Origin: Wurfbainia villosa
Lineage: Eukaryota > Streptophyta > Magnoliopsida > Zingiberales > Zingiberaceae
Direction: 5' to 3'
Length of the DNA stretch: 64,000 nt
Assembly (NCBI GenBank): GCA_025175895.1
Contig: JAKLTH010000238.1
Span: 3,782,001 to 3,846,000, forward strand
In this document: in pieces, positions 33,798 to 46,800 of the stretch
Layout of the letters: the number at the start of each line of letters is the position of its first letter
Numbering within the stretch: position 1 is the first letter of the stretch
Translations under genes and position numbers: made by a program
The notes under the pieces: model-generated
What the model was told of the DNA's origin: nothing
What the model saw: the letters and a program-made list of their open reading frames with translations, nothing else
Database searches by the model: none

Positions 33798-34950
33798 ACA
33801 TGGAATCCATTTCCGACTTCATGGCACCAAGCCACTTATCCCTTCTCGAATTTGTCGACTTCTTCATAACTGTAGGCTCCTCATCATCAATGAGTAACAC
33901 GTCGTTCGATTCACTTACGAAATCCATATCTCTCAGAATATTGCGTGTTCTACCGGATCTACGAAGATGTGGTGTTACAATAGTCCAAATTGATTGCTCA
34001 TCACTATGAGTCATTTCAGCATTCACCGTATCTCATCAATGTCTATTTGAGTCTCTCGAGCCTCCTCAAGCTCGACGACACTCCCATCGCTTTCTTGTAA
34101 GAGAAACTCTTTCTCTAGAAACACAGCATGCCTTGAAACAAACACCTTTTTGTTCCACAGGATGATAGAATTGGTAACCCCTTGTTTCCTTAGGGTATCC
34201 AATAAATAGACATTTATCAGACTTAGCATCCAATTTGTCTGATACTGTCCGCTTCACATAAGCAGGACAACCTCATATCTTCAAGTAAGATACATGAGGT
34301 TTCTTACTATTCCATATCTCATATGGAGTAGTTGAGACTACCTTGGTAGGCATTCTGTTTAACAAGTAAACAGCTGTCTGAAGTGCATAGCCCCAAAAGG
34401 ACTTGGGAAGATTCACATGATTCATCATTGACCTGACCATGTCCAACAAGGTCCGGTTACGCCTCTCAGATACACCATTATGCTGTGGTGTATATGGCGG
34501 AGTCCATTGAGACAATATGTCATTGTCTCTTAGATAATCAAGAAACTCTTGACTTAAGTATTCACCACCTCGATCCGATCGAAGTATTTTAATACTCTTG
34601 TCATGTTGTCTCTCTACTTCATTTCTGAATTCTTTGAACCTTTCAAAGGCTTCAGACTTGTGTTTCATCAAGAACACATACCCAAACCGTGAGTGATCAT
34701 CGGTGAAGGTAATGAAGTAGTTATAGCCTCCTAAAGCTTGAGTTGACATAGGTCCACATACATCAGTATGTATTAGACCTAGTAACTCTCCCACTCGTTC
34801 ACCTTTTCCAGTAAAAGGTAACTTAGTCATCTTGCCTTTTAAGCATGATTCCCATGTATCGTATGAATCCAATTCAAAGCGATTCCGCATTCCACATTTG
34901 TGTAATTCGACATGCGTTTCTTGCTTACGGCCAAGACGACAATGCCACAT
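33769..34950 (-). pseudogene. copia integrase and C-terminal region
   Basis: The frame 34273-34950 starts in the zinc-binding region (WHCRLGRK ... HKCG) and carries the catalytic core: GLIHTDVCGPMSTQALGG, FITFTDDHSRFGYVFLM, LRSDRGGEYLSQEF and TPQHNGVSERRNRTLLDMVR. The downstream frames 34066-34257 and 33769-34026 carry the KSDKCLFIGYPKETRGYQFY block and the variable tail. The boundaries between them are frameshifts. Integrase inserts element DNA with 5-bp duplications, matching the TTAAG seen here. Confidence 0.88.
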
Positions 34951-34965
34951 ATAGAGTCTATTTGA

Positions 34966-36216
34966 TTATCCTTTCGAGCACGCGTGTTGCTCGCCCGATA
35001 TTGAAAATGTCACCGATACGCCCAACGATAAACACCATTGCTTAAAGTTCCAAATTCCATAAAGAACTCCATTCAAAGTTATGTAACAACAATTGTTACT
35101 AAAAGTCAAATGGTACCCATTTCTATTTAAACAAGAAATAGAAATGATGTTCTTTATCAACGAAGGAACATAAAAGCAATTGTCCAGTTCTAAGACAAGT
35201 CCTGTAGGGAGTTTCAACAAATGCGTTCCAATGGCGACTGCAGCAACCTTTGCTCCATTCCCAACACGCAAATTTGACTCTCCCTTGACGAGTCTTCTTC
35301 TATTCCTTAGCCCATGTATGTCATTACATATATGTGAGTCACACCCAGTATCCAATACCCAAGTGTTTGAGGAAATAGAATGACAATCAATAACGAAGAT
35401 ATCTGAAGAAGATGGGGCATCCGATGTCTTATTCTTCTTCACGGACTCAAGATAAATCTTGCACTTTCTTCGCAAATGGCTCTCCTTGCCATAATGATGG
35501 CAAGTTTCCTTTTGTGCTGATTCTGCCTTCTTTGTCTTTTTCTTCTTTCCTTTCTTCTGTTCTTTTGCCTTCCTCTTAGAACCTTTCTTTGAGGAATCAA
35601 CTAACAGAACCGCCTTCTCCTCATGCTTCACAGAAGGCTCCACAGTCTTCAGCATATTGAGGAGCTCGGGAATGGTGGATTCTAATTTGTTCATCCGATA
35701 GTTCATCACAAATTGTGAGAAACTCTTGGGCAAACAATGCAGAATTAAGTCAATACTTAACTCATGATCCATCACAAAATCGAGGGTTGCTAGCCGCTCG
35801 ATGTACCCGTTCATCTTTAGAACAAACTGCACTACAGATGAACCTTCTTGTATCTTCGTGGTGAAGAGGAGCCTAGAGACCTCGAACCTTTCGGATCTCG
35901 CTTGCTCATCGAACAACTCATGAAGATGGAAGACTATAGTATTAGCATCCATATGCTCATGCTGCTTTTGCAGCTCAGGTACCATCGCCGCTAGCATGAT
36001 GCAACTCGCCAGCTCAGAATCTGCCACATGCTTCTGATAGACCAACATTTAGTCTGGAGTTGCATCGTCCTTAGGACGGTCAGGAAGAGGCTCTTCAAGG
36101 ACATATGCAAGCTTTTCCGCCTTGAGAATAATTCTCAGGTTTCTAAGCCAGTCCAAGAAGTTAGGCCCAGTCAGTTTGATCGAATCCAAAATAGTGCGCA
36201 AATTCAAAGACGTCAT
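34966..36216 (-). pseudogene. copia gag and protease with one early stop
   Basis: An ATG at 36216 opens a gag frame (GPNFLDWLRNLRIILKAEKL) that stops at a TAA at 36051-36049 and continues in the same frame to 34966. The gag core has ELFDEQARSERFEVSRLLF and LPKSFSQFVMNYRMNK. A Lys-rich stretch and a zinc knuckle follow; the knuckle has lost its second Cys (CHHYGKESHLRRKC). The protease active site reads WVLDTGCDSHICND. One stop codon separates an otherwise long reading frame, so decay is recent. Gag forms the particle and protease matures it. Confidence 0.88.
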
Positions 36217-36394
36217 GATCAATTTATTGACCTAGAAATACAAAACGAGCATATATGAGAAAATGATTTTAAAATGCATCAATATACATTTATAAATCCC
36301 ATTCATTTTTCGATTTTCAAAAACCCCAAAATCACTTCGGGAGATCGTAGGTCCATCTCCGAATGGGCTGATATCCATCATAGTTATGAATAAC

Positions 36395-36810
36395 CTTGGA
36401 GAGAGTCCAACAAGCCATTCATAACTACGACGGTAGGTATCATCTATACCGATTGCATATCACGTATATGCAACTATCACAATGTGTTATCAACTAATTG
36501 AATGTTCACACATACGTTGGGTTGTTAACACATTAACAAGTATGCATCATATGCATAGCACCCAACTTCACCTCCCTTTACATCGACCTTGGAGAGAGTC
36601 CAACAAGCCGATGCTCCAGGTTAAAGTCAACCCATTAATCGAGAAATAGTTTTAATATGGTTAGAGTGCATTCAACCAATTAGCCCAGCTTGGAGAGAGT
36701 CCAACAACCAAAGCTAACGATTGACCTCTGACTCTTACCATATTAGTATTAAACTATTCCATGGTTTGAACATGTTCGGGTTCGAGCTGGGCTTGGAGAG
36801 AGTCCAACAA
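36395..36810 (-). repeat. four identical 19-bp hairpin motifs in the copia RNA leader
   Basis: CTTGGAGAGAGTCCAACAA occurs exactly at 36395-36413, 36588-36606, 36689-36707 and 36792-36810 (last two bases checked by eye). Each contains a perfect inverted repeat TTGGA/TCCAA with a 5-base loop. All lie in the untranslated leader between the 5' LTR and gag of the 9.6-kb element. Possible roles are RNA packaging or dimerisation; this is inference. Confidence 0.8.
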
Positions 36811-37483
36811 CCCAAACAAGAAACGGAACTCTGGTTCTAACCATATTAATGGAAGGTGTAGGCTTTAATATTGTTTAAGGGTTTTATGTCTCATCCTCTT
36901 TGCATGCAAATAACTATTATCTACATGACATGACATACATGACATACATCTACATGTCACGACACGCATGACATAATGTTATGCATCTAATGCAATTACA
37001 TGACATACAATTATGTCATGTATATATTTCCTTATATGTCATAACTATTTATGGAAATAAAATATGTTTAAGATTTGATTCTCCAAATCAAATCATAATT
37101 AAATTAGGAAACAAATTTCCAAATCTAATCACATATTTTATTTATGGAATTATTTGATTAAGGAAAATCTATTTAGGAAACCAATTTCCTAAATCATTAA
37201 AACTACTTATGGAAATAAAATATTTTAAGATTTGATTTCCCAAATCAAATCAAGATTAAATTAGGAAACAAATTTCCAAAATCTAATCAAATATTTTATT
37301 TATGGAAAATATCAATTTCCATAAATACTTCCAACTTTCCAAAAGTGGAAGATTTCCATAAATACTTCTAGACTTTCCAAAATTGAAAAATTTTCATAAA
37401 TACTTCTAAATTTCCAAAATTAGAAAATTTTCAGAAATAACATTATGACTATCGCAAAACCATTTTACGATTATGTCGAAATA

Positions 37484-37503
37484 CAACCTGGCTCGATACC
37501 CTT
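37484..37503 (-). other. primer-binding site of the 9.6-kb copia element
   Basis: On the minus strand the sequence just after the 5' LTR reads AAGGGTATCGAGCCAGG, which matches the initiator-Met tRNA complement (TGGTATCAGAGCCAGG) apart from a missing A and one change. A purine-rich tract lies at the opposite LTR, consistent with this orientation. Confidence 0.7.
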
Positions 37504-39710
37504 TGTTGGGTTTAGATCACGACGTGTGTGTGTTCGATCACGTTTAAATAAACATGACACAATAAGCAATAAAAATAATAAATCTACATTTATTACAACA
37601 CAACACACGCATGCATATTAGAACAAGTGTAGACATAACCGTAAATTTAAATTTGCAATAAAAGGAAATTTATCTACGTTATACCTTTCGTATGACGTGT
37701 AGCGGGAACGACATCAACCGGAATGATCCTCGCTAGAATCGTCTCTATCCGTATCCACGCCGAGTTCCTCGGGATGACTTCACTAAGCCACGAGCTTCGT
37801 CTTCGTACAGGTTACCAGCCTCGTGTTGAAGACGACGTGATCGAGAGATGATCACGATCTGAATCCAAATTCGGATCCTAATACGAGTTCTCAAAACTCG
37901 CTTCTCCGGAGAGGTATTCGTCAACCAATTGACGAATCCTTCGTCCTCCACCTCAGAGGATTACCGGAGATCGAATCCCCGGTAAGTTAGCCGCTGTCGG
38001 AGCTCTAACCGTCGTCCAAACGACGCTCCGACGAGAGTAGAACAAGCTGTCCAGAAAACTGGACAGCTTTGGTGGAGGTGATAGGCGCCGGCCAACCAAG
38101 GGAGATAGAGCTCACCTTGATGCCAAACTTGAAGGAGATCACCGGAGCACTAACCGGCAGCAGCTCGGCGAGGAAGGAAGCAGCCTTACGGGCCCGGTTG
38201 GAGGAGCTTTGGGCGGCGGCAATAGGTTGGCGCCGAGAGCTCCAAGGAGGAGGTGGGCGGCAACCTTAGGGCTAGGGGTTTTTGGATTAGGGCTTAATTA
38301 TCCCTTAAGTCCTCTTTTATAGAGAACTAATTCTCTTAATGGTTATTGGATCATAACCATTAGGCCCGTTAACCCGCTCCATTAAGATAAGTTAAAATAA
38401 ACCAAACCATGATGGTTTATTTTAAGTTAAAACGAATCGAACCAACTTTTGGTTCATTCGTTTAAAATAAACCAAACCCTTTGGTTTATTCTCCTCCATT
38501 GGATTAGAACCAAACCATTTTGGTCCATCCATTATGTCTTCATAAGACACGGCTCATCCACGCTTCCATTGCACCTGAAACGATTTCATGCTCGCTCCAT
38601 GTTTGGTCCAACCAAACATAGTTTCTCTCGGTCTGAGAATCTCATTCTCAAGCTCGTTTTAAATCCTTCGGATTAGGCTCGTTGTGCGTGTGACCAAATA
38701 GGTTCTCGATTTATGTTGGTCGTCTTTAATTAACCATTAATTATAGAACGATCATGAGTGACACTTAGTAGTACATCATGATCCCCAATTAACCGAAAAG
38801 ATCAACGGTTGATCCAGAACTATTTCTGAAACCCTTCAGCAGCTCGAATGATTCGTGCCCCATTCCCTTCACTCATCTTATACCCACTTGGTTCAGGACA
38901 TGGTCTATAGTGTCAGTCCCCACTAGGCTGACTACATCACACCTAGCCCAAGTATCAATTCCTCGTCCTACGGATTCTAGTTACTCCACATGTATCGAAG
39001 AGTACCTTACTCTAAACATGTAATGCTTTGGCCAAAGACTTTAGTAACAATCCGACGAGAGGCCATGGGTATACATCTCCTCGCAAGGAGTGGTGAATCT
39101 TTTATAGGCTATTCAAACACCTTCGATCATTTCGACTTATACCCAATCATCCCGGGTCCACATCTCCTTAGAGATGTTTGCTTAAGATGTCAAAGCATAA
39201 GTCTCCATGATCAAGATGACTTGAATACCGCAAGTCAAAAGAACATCGCACTCAAGCCACAGTAAGAACTTCATTGACATATCTATATATGCAGAGAACC
39301 ATATGAAGTCTTACGGCTGGTCACTCCAATGAACTAGTTACTATAACTAGCATCCACGATTAACTCCGGACATCACAATGTCTCCAGCCAGTGAGAATCA
39401 GCTGCTTGGATACACCAAGGAGTATACCTCGTGCTAGTCTCGACAGAATTGATGGTGTCCAAATCCGTCAATTCATCGACTAGGGATAATTTCGATACAT
39501 CACAATTACACATGTAGAGATACTCACTAGTTGTGATTCAATCACAAATTCTCTTATGCTGTGAATCGTATCGTGGACATTCAGTAAATGAGTTTAAGAT
39601 CCAATCAAATACATAAAACATGTATACTCAAATAGTGAATCTTCATTTATCATATAAATGGTTCGTACATAAGGTGATTGCCTTAGGACATCTCTCATAT
39701 ATTACTAACA
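37504..39710 (-). repeat. 5' LTR of the 9.6-kb copia element
   Basis: 2207 bp, nearly identical to 30096-32309. On the minus strand it should contain the element promoter and transcription start. Followed on the plus strand by the TTAAG duplication and the second half of the SINE. Confidence 0.9.
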
Positions 39711-39884
39711 TTAAGTGGGCAAGGGTCAATTCCCGGGGAGGTCATGACTCTGGGCCATCGACGGACCCTCTCCTTTGCACTTGCCGCCTGAGTCCTGATT
39801 TATCTCCTCCACCGATAGAGGCAGCCGGAGGGGGCCGCTAATGTGACGGTTCCATATTTTTTTTTTTTTAGAACCTCTTTGAAA

Positions 39885-40868
39885 TTGAATATACCATCCA
39901 TATTAGCAATTCAATTTGGAAACTACTCGAGTCGTAAGCTGCCTTGGGATTCATGAATATGATTGTGAATTGTCAATTTAGTGACTTTATCGATTTGTTC
40001 CATGATAATTATAAAAAAAAATTATGGAGAGTCTTTGATCTTGACATAATTGACCAGAACAAAGAAGAATTATCTGAGCTTAAAAAGGAAGGAGGAGTTT
40101 TAGATCCTCCTTCGAAATTGAACCATATTCATTTCGTAAGTATCGTTATATCCCAATTAACATGTCATTCCTGTGAAAACCCTAAAGTAGAGTCATCGTA
40201 CCTATGGTCAATTGATAATGTTAGCCTTTGTTTAGGTTATTCGACCTGCTCTATGTAAAAGTTCGATCTTTTAGAATTCAAGAATTAAATTATGGTATCT
40301 ACGATCAAAAAATGTATGAAAATATTTATGAATAAATTATATAGTATAATATATATATATATATATAAGAAATTTGTATGCTGAGTGTCAAATAAATGTG
40401 TGTAATGATTATCGTAATGCGTTGATCGTTGTACACAGTGATTTTATTGTGCACTGTATATATATATGAGGATAAATTGATCGTAAAATATTGAAATTCG
40501 TCAATCTAATAATCTTTATTGATCTATTTTATAATTATTATGAGGAAGATAAATTACAAAAATCTCTTCTTATGATTTTAACATGGTAATCAAAATAAAC
40601 GGAGATAAAAAAAAATTTTAAACTTGAGATTGATCCTCTCTCCGCCGTGTCTTGAGGCCACGACATCTCCGCGGCGACAAGAGGGTAGATCGACGAACGT
40701 TAAAACAGAGCGGTTTGATGGCGAATGACCGAAGAAAATCTGGCACGCTGGAATTCTTTACCAAAATAATCCAAGGTAGACGGGAGTCAGCGCCGGTGAA
40801 GGAAACTCGGCGACTCCGCCGCCACCACTAAATCGGCGAAGGCGGCATCGATAAAAAAAAAAAAAAAA
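39885..40868. other. spacer and TIC21 upstream region
   Basis: 39985-40130 and 40500-40640 are minus-strand copies of the dispersed repeat, so the plus-strand open frame at 39944-40258 is an accident of that repeat. A short (TA)n tract lies near 40350. From about 40640 the sequence becomes GC-richer and probably holds the TIC21 promoter and 5' UTR, ending in an A-run just before the ATG. Confidence 0.45.
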
Positions 40869-43800
40869 ATGCAGGTTGCAGCTCTATCCGCTGCCTTTCT
40901 GCATCGCCTTCCGGTGTCCTTCTCTCTTCCGACCCTCCCTTGCCTCCGTGGAAACCTAAGCTCCACCACCTCTCTGTTCCTCCGGCCCTCTGGCAAGATC
41001 CTCTTCTCTTCTCCTTTCCATTTCCTCTGTTTTTCCGGGTCCAAATCTCCGATCCGTGATCCTAAGCGCGAGGTTTGGGCGAATGCGGCCACGGGATCGC
41101 CTTCTGATCAAGATTCCGAGAAGGAGAAGCTCGCGCAGGCCAGATTGTTTTCTTCACTTGTTTATTGATCTTTTTCCCTTTATTGACCAAGATAAAACGC
41201 ATGCTTAGTACTTCTTCAAAATGTTGCTCTTTTATGCCTTTGTTCATAGTTTAGTTTTGGCAATTTTCTGTTTGATGAGAGGACTGAGAAACAAAAGGCG
41301 TGGCGATCGGCAAACAATTGTTTTTATTGTCTTTAAATAAGTCTTACTGGTGCCTACATGGTGATCCTGTGCATGAAATTGATCGAATTGTAAATGCTGG
41401 AATGAGGAACCAGATGGAGTAGCTTGCTACTTTTTGGAAACAGATGTTTAATTTGCGATATAGGAGTATTATACTACCATATTTGATGCAAATTAGCTAA
41501 TGTTGGATTTGATTCAACAGTGTAATTCAGTGATTCTGCTCGTATAATTCAGAAGTTATCTAAGCACACCAAGTGAGCACATTTTTTCTTGTTTGCATTC
41601 TACTCACTTCAGCATTTGATCTGATTTTTGTCAAACACTTTCCACTTGGGGTGCCTATATTGGCAAAACTCCATCAAACAAGAATCAAGTTGCTCTTTAA
41701 GTGACAACATGTTGTGGGAATAGATACGAGTACCAATACTCCCCTCTTCATAGAACAACATTTTTCTATCCGAAGGACCGGGTGTGCCAGAAAATCAAAG
41801 CCTCTTTCCTACCTTTGATGTCTGTACAGTTCCACAATTAGATTGTAGGGTCATAAGATCCTACAGACCAACTAAACTTAGCTATAAAAGATTTTTTTTA
41901 AAAAAACATCTATTCAAATTATGAATAATGCCTTAACATAAAATAAGAATAAATCATAAAACATATCAAGAAGTGAAATCGAGCTAAAAGCAATAAGAAT
42001 GTATTGACTGCAAGAAGAGAACAGAAATTTGGCGATCGAGAAAACTCTTGTGTAATTGGCAGTATATGATCAAGTGAGGAGAAGGTGGATAAGTAGAAAA
42101 TAGAAAGGGGTTGTGGTGGCCTTGCCCTGGTCAATGTGAGATTACGGGAGAGCAGACGAGAAGGAGTAAAGGTTAAGAGGAAAAAGGAGAGAATTGGATA
42201 AGAAAAGTAACAGAAAAAATTTAGCTACGAGATATAACAAAGGAAGAGGAGAAAGCAGGAAGAAATATCTGAATGCTGCTCAGCAAAAGGTGTAAGGTTA
42301 GAAAATTCCTGGTTTCTTGATACTTTAGACAATCAGTTTCTTTATAGTTTTACTTCTAAACATATGTAATAAATTAGTAATTAGGAGATTCATTGAGAGG
42401 CGATTGGCAGGTGCAAAGATACCATATATAGTTAAAACTCCTAGGAAAAAATTTTCTAGCTGATAATGGACAATAATTCATGCAGGAGGAGGTTGAAAAC
42501 CTGGAATACTTGAGTGACATATGATTATAAATTTGGGACATGATTTGACTTGTCATATTTGTCTAGCTATTTGAATCAGTCTTTCTTGCCATACTTTGTG
42601 GAGCAGATGGAGCATTATTGTATATCAGGATTATCTTAAAATTTGTGGCAACAAATTTAAAATTATTGGTATAGTGTACAGATTGAAAGAAGAAATTCAT
42701 TATTGTCCACAAGGGAAGAAAATGAAATAAAAAATTGAATTTTATTTCCATTACTCTTCTTTTTTGTTTTAGAATTTTAAGGGTGTTGTATAGTTATCTA
42801 TGGGTATTAAATAACTTACGAAATTATTTAATGTGCTATTGAAAACGAAAAAAAATATTTGATCAATGGAGAGTAAGTATTTAATTCCCTATATAAAAAC
42901 AAAGGAGACATACAAAATTGTGCATATTATAGGGGCATTAAGTTAATGAATCATACCATGAAACTTTGAAAAATTATGATAGAAAAAAGATTAAAGAAAG
43001 TGATCATAGTAACTAAAAATCAATTTGGATTCATACTTTAAAAGCCGACAATAGAAGTTATATATCTTCTCATATAACTAATTGAAAAGTATCGAAAAAA
43101 GAAGCAAGATTTACACATGGTATTTATCGACCTAAAAAAAACTTATGACAAAGTGTCAAAGAAAATTTTGTCGAGAATTCTAGAAAAGAAAGATGCTAAT
43201 ATAGCGTATATTGAAATGATTAAGGAGATGCATGAATATACAATGATAAGAATGAATACTTCAGATGGATTAACTGAAGAAGATAGAGTTACATCAATAA
43301 TTAATTCTAAGTCTCTATCTTTTTATACTAATCGTAGATGAACTCACTGGATATATCCAAAATACATTATCATGATGCATGATATTTATAGATGATATTA
43401 TTTTAGTAGATGAGACGACGACGACGACAACAACAACAACAATAAAGCTTTATCCCACTAGGTGGGGTCGGCTATATGGATCCTTCTACGCCATTGAACT
43501 TTGTCCCCTACTAATATCATTATCAATATTTAAATAAATTTTATCTTGTTTTATTGTTGCTAACCAAGTCTTTTTTGGTCTTCCTCTTCCTCGTTTGATG
43601 TGAATATTTGGCATCATTTCACATCATCTAACTGGAGCATTTATTGGTCGTCTAAGTACATATCCGTACCACCTTAAACGTGTCTCTCGAAGCTTTCATT
43701 CAATAGATACAACACCAACTTTTTTTCTAATGCTTTCATTTCTTATCATGTCCATCCTCGTATGTCCGCACATCCACCTTAACATCCTCATCTCTGCAAC

Positions 43801-46800
43801 TCTCATCTTTTGCTCATGTACTCGAGTCGTAGCCCAACATTCAGCTCCATATAACATAGCAGGTCTAGTCGCCGTTTTGTAGAACTTCCCTTTAAGTTTT
43901 AGAGATACTTTACGATCACATAAAACACCCGACGCTTTCCTCCATTTCAACCATCCTGCTTGTATTCTATGTAAGACATCTCTCTCAATCCCTCCATCAT
44001 CTTGCAAAAATGATCCCAAATATTTAAAACTCTCAGTTCCAGATAACTCGTCATCTCCTATTTTAACATTTACCTCATTACGTCTACTATTACTAAATTT
44101 AAATTCCATGTATTCCGTCTTTACTCTACTAAGCTTAAAACCTTTCACTTCTAGTGTTTCCCACCAAAATTTTAGTTTAGCATTTACTCTTTCACGTGTC
44201 TCATCTACCAAAACAATATCATCTCGCAAACAAATACACACCACTAGAATGGTCTTGAATGTGTCCAAAGGAGTTCATCCATGATTAGTGTAAAAAGATA
44301 GGGACTTAAAGTTGATCCTTGATGTAACTCTATCTTTATTGGAAATGCTTCAGTTAATCCACCTAAAGTTTTCACTCTGGTTGTTATTTCCTCATACATA
44401 TCCTTAATTAGTTCAATATATGTTACACTAACACCTCTTTTTTCTAAAATTCTCCATATTATTTCTCTTGGAACTCTATCATAAGTTTTTTCTAAATCAA
44501 TGAATATTATGTGTAGATCCTGCTTTTGCTCTCTATACTTTTCAATTAGTTGTCTAAGAAGATGTATAACTTCTATTATCGACCTTCCTAACATGAATCC
44601 AAATTGATTTTCGAGAACCGTGGTCTCTTTCCTTACTCTTTTTTCTATTACTCTTTCCCAAAGTTTCATGGTATGATTCATTAGTTTAATACTCCTATAG
44701 TTTTCACAAGTTTGTATGTCTCTCTTATTCTTATATAAGGGAATTAAGATACTTACCCTTCATTGATCAGACATATCCTTTGCTTTCAATATCATGTTAA
44801 ATAATTTTGTAAGTCATTAAATACCTTGTTCTGTCCAGAAATATCATCCGTCCAACCTTTTAATTTTCTCAGATTCCATTTAAAGCTTGTTTAAAACATT
44901 ACCTTACGAAATTTGAATTATACGATAAAAATTTAAATTTCTATACTCATTTGACCTACTTAAATTACCTAAATTAAGTCGGTCTCCTAACCTTTATTAA
45001 AAAGTTGATGAAAATATCTCTTTCACTGCTCTTTTATTTCTTCATTTATGTCTTACCTATTACATTCATCTTTAATACATCTTATTTGATTAAGATCTTT
45101 TGTTTTCTCTCTCTAGCTTTACTATTACATAAATGTCTCTTTCCCTTCTTTTGTATTTAATTTTTGATATAACCGTTCAAAAGTTTGATCTTAACCGTTC
45201 ATTTCATTTCTTAGCTTCTTTCTTGGCTATTGTATATTTTTTAATTTTCCTCATTTTACAAATATATAATTTCTTATATCTTCTTTATTCGTTTTCCTTG
45301 ACTTTCTCTTACACTTTTTAGTCGTTCTACCACAGATTTTTACTTGGTAGTGCGTGTCACTGACTCACCGAAAGTACACTCTTAGCTCTTATTTTGATTT
45401 GATACCATCTTATCCACATCGAATTAGAATTTGTATATTTAATCTAATACTTGTACTCTACCTTCTCTTTGAATACATTTAGTTTCTCGTCCTTTAACTT
45501 CCACCAATTAATTCTAGGAGTCGTGTATATTTTTCTTCTATTAATATTATATTTGAGGCATATATCAATCTACTAATCTATGTTGAGTAGCTAAATTTTC
45601 TCGAGGATAATCTTACAATCTTCTACAAATCTTTCTATCTCTCTTCTAACTATAAGAAAATCGATTTGTGATTTATTGTTTCCACTTTTGAATGTGACGA
45701 GTGTTCTTTCCTTTTCTTAAAAAAATATATTAGCTAGTATAAGATCGTCTTTATTACGAAATCTGATATAGTTTTACCTTCCCGTTTCTTGTTCGAACTT
45801 CATAACCATTTTTACTCTGCATTGCACCCTCTGCATGTTAAATGCGTTTTTTGACCTCTGGCATGTATCATTTAAATGCCTCTTATTAAAATTATCTCGT
45901 TTGTGGAATATTTTGTAATCTTCATTCAGTCCTCCAAAACCTTAATTTGATATTTTAAATCTAATCTATTTGAGGTGCGTATACTAATTCGTTCGTAGTT
46001 TCTTTCTCATTCTTATTTTGAGAAATTATAATTACATCCTCCTTTACAATTACTCCTATGACCGTTTTTTAACGAACTATCAGCAATAATACCCACCGTT
46101 TCTTGTTTTACTCTTTCATATACCGTAACTTAAAACCGAGTTCTCTATCGTCTTTGCCTTCTCACTACTATTTTATCTCTTGTACACATCTGATATTAAT
46201 TTTTCTCCCTAATCGTATCTACTTATCTCCATTACGTTTTACGGTGAGGGTTCTATGTTCGCGTGCGAATCTTAGACTATTAATTTTTACATAATATTTG
46301 TTCTTATCGACTATGGTGTGAGAACTCTTGCTTATTTAACACTACACGTTCTCGTGGAGATGTAGCGATCCTTGTCGATCGTTGCGGTCGGATCTGCGGC
46401 GTGAACTCTGCGTATTTTCACTACACGAGTTTTGAAAATGTAGCGATCCTTGCCGAGCGTTACGGTCGGACCACATGTCACGTTCCTTGGGAAACGACCT
46501 AGTATTAATATGATAGTTTGATTGATCCATCATTGAATATTTGCCTTAGTTTAACGCTAGTTGGCGACCTACATGACCCTCCTCCTTTATCAAGACTTGG
46601 GGCCGTACGCCACAAGTTAACTTATCATGGGCGGAGTTTTTTTAGTAGATGAGACATATGGAGTAAATATTAAACTCGAATTTTGACAGAAAATACTGGA
46701 AGTCGAAGATTTTAGGCTTGGTAGAAAAATATATGAAATTTAAGTTTAGATATAGTAAGACAATTGTTAAGATAGAAAATGATGAGTTACATCTAACTAA

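Larger units (their letters stand above)
30096..39710 (-). mobile_element. complete Ty1/copia retrotransposon (Angela-like), 9615 bp
   Basis: Two LTRs of 2214 and 2207 bp (30096-32309 and 37504-39710), nearly identical, begin and end TGTT...AACA. The element is flanked by TTAAG (30091-30095 and 39711-39715). Coding runs on the minus strand in the copia order gag, protease, integrase, RT, RNase H, with several stops and frameshifts. The primer-binding site lies at about 37484-37500 and a purine-rich tract is next to the other LTR at 32310-32320. The long LTRs and pol style suggest the Angela lineage; this is inference. The close similarity of the LTRs implies a fairly recent insertion. It cannot make its own proteins intact. 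Confidence 0.9.
30049..39870 (+). mobile_element. tRNA-derived SINE split by the 9.6-kb copia element
   Basis: The SINE occupies 30049-30095 plus 39716-39870 (about 200 bp without the insertion). It has an A-box-like TAGTCCAATTGG (30059-30070), a B-box-like GGGTCAATTCCC (39723-39734) and a T-run at the 3' end (39857-39869). It is flanked by perfect 14-bp direct repeats GAACCTCTTTGAAA (30035-30048 and 39871-39884). The copia element inserted between the two promoter boxes. With it removed, the boxes are about 32 bases apart, the usual tRNA spacing. The SINE family was not recognised and differs from the AU-type SINE at 47304. Confidence 0.8.

Noticed and set aside
36395..36810. CRISPR-like array
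   Set aside because: Four exact 19-mers with unequal spacers of about 80-170 bases lie in a retrotransposon leader of a eukaryotic genome; no CRISPR logic applies.
39716..39790. tRNA gene suggested by the B-box-like sequence
   Set aside because: No cloverleaf can be drawn; the boxes belong to the split SINE with its 14-bp target duplication.
39944..40258. 104-codon plus-strand frame starting MGFMNMIVN
   Set aside because: It overlaps a minus-strand copy of the dispersed repeat, and no homologous protein was recognised.
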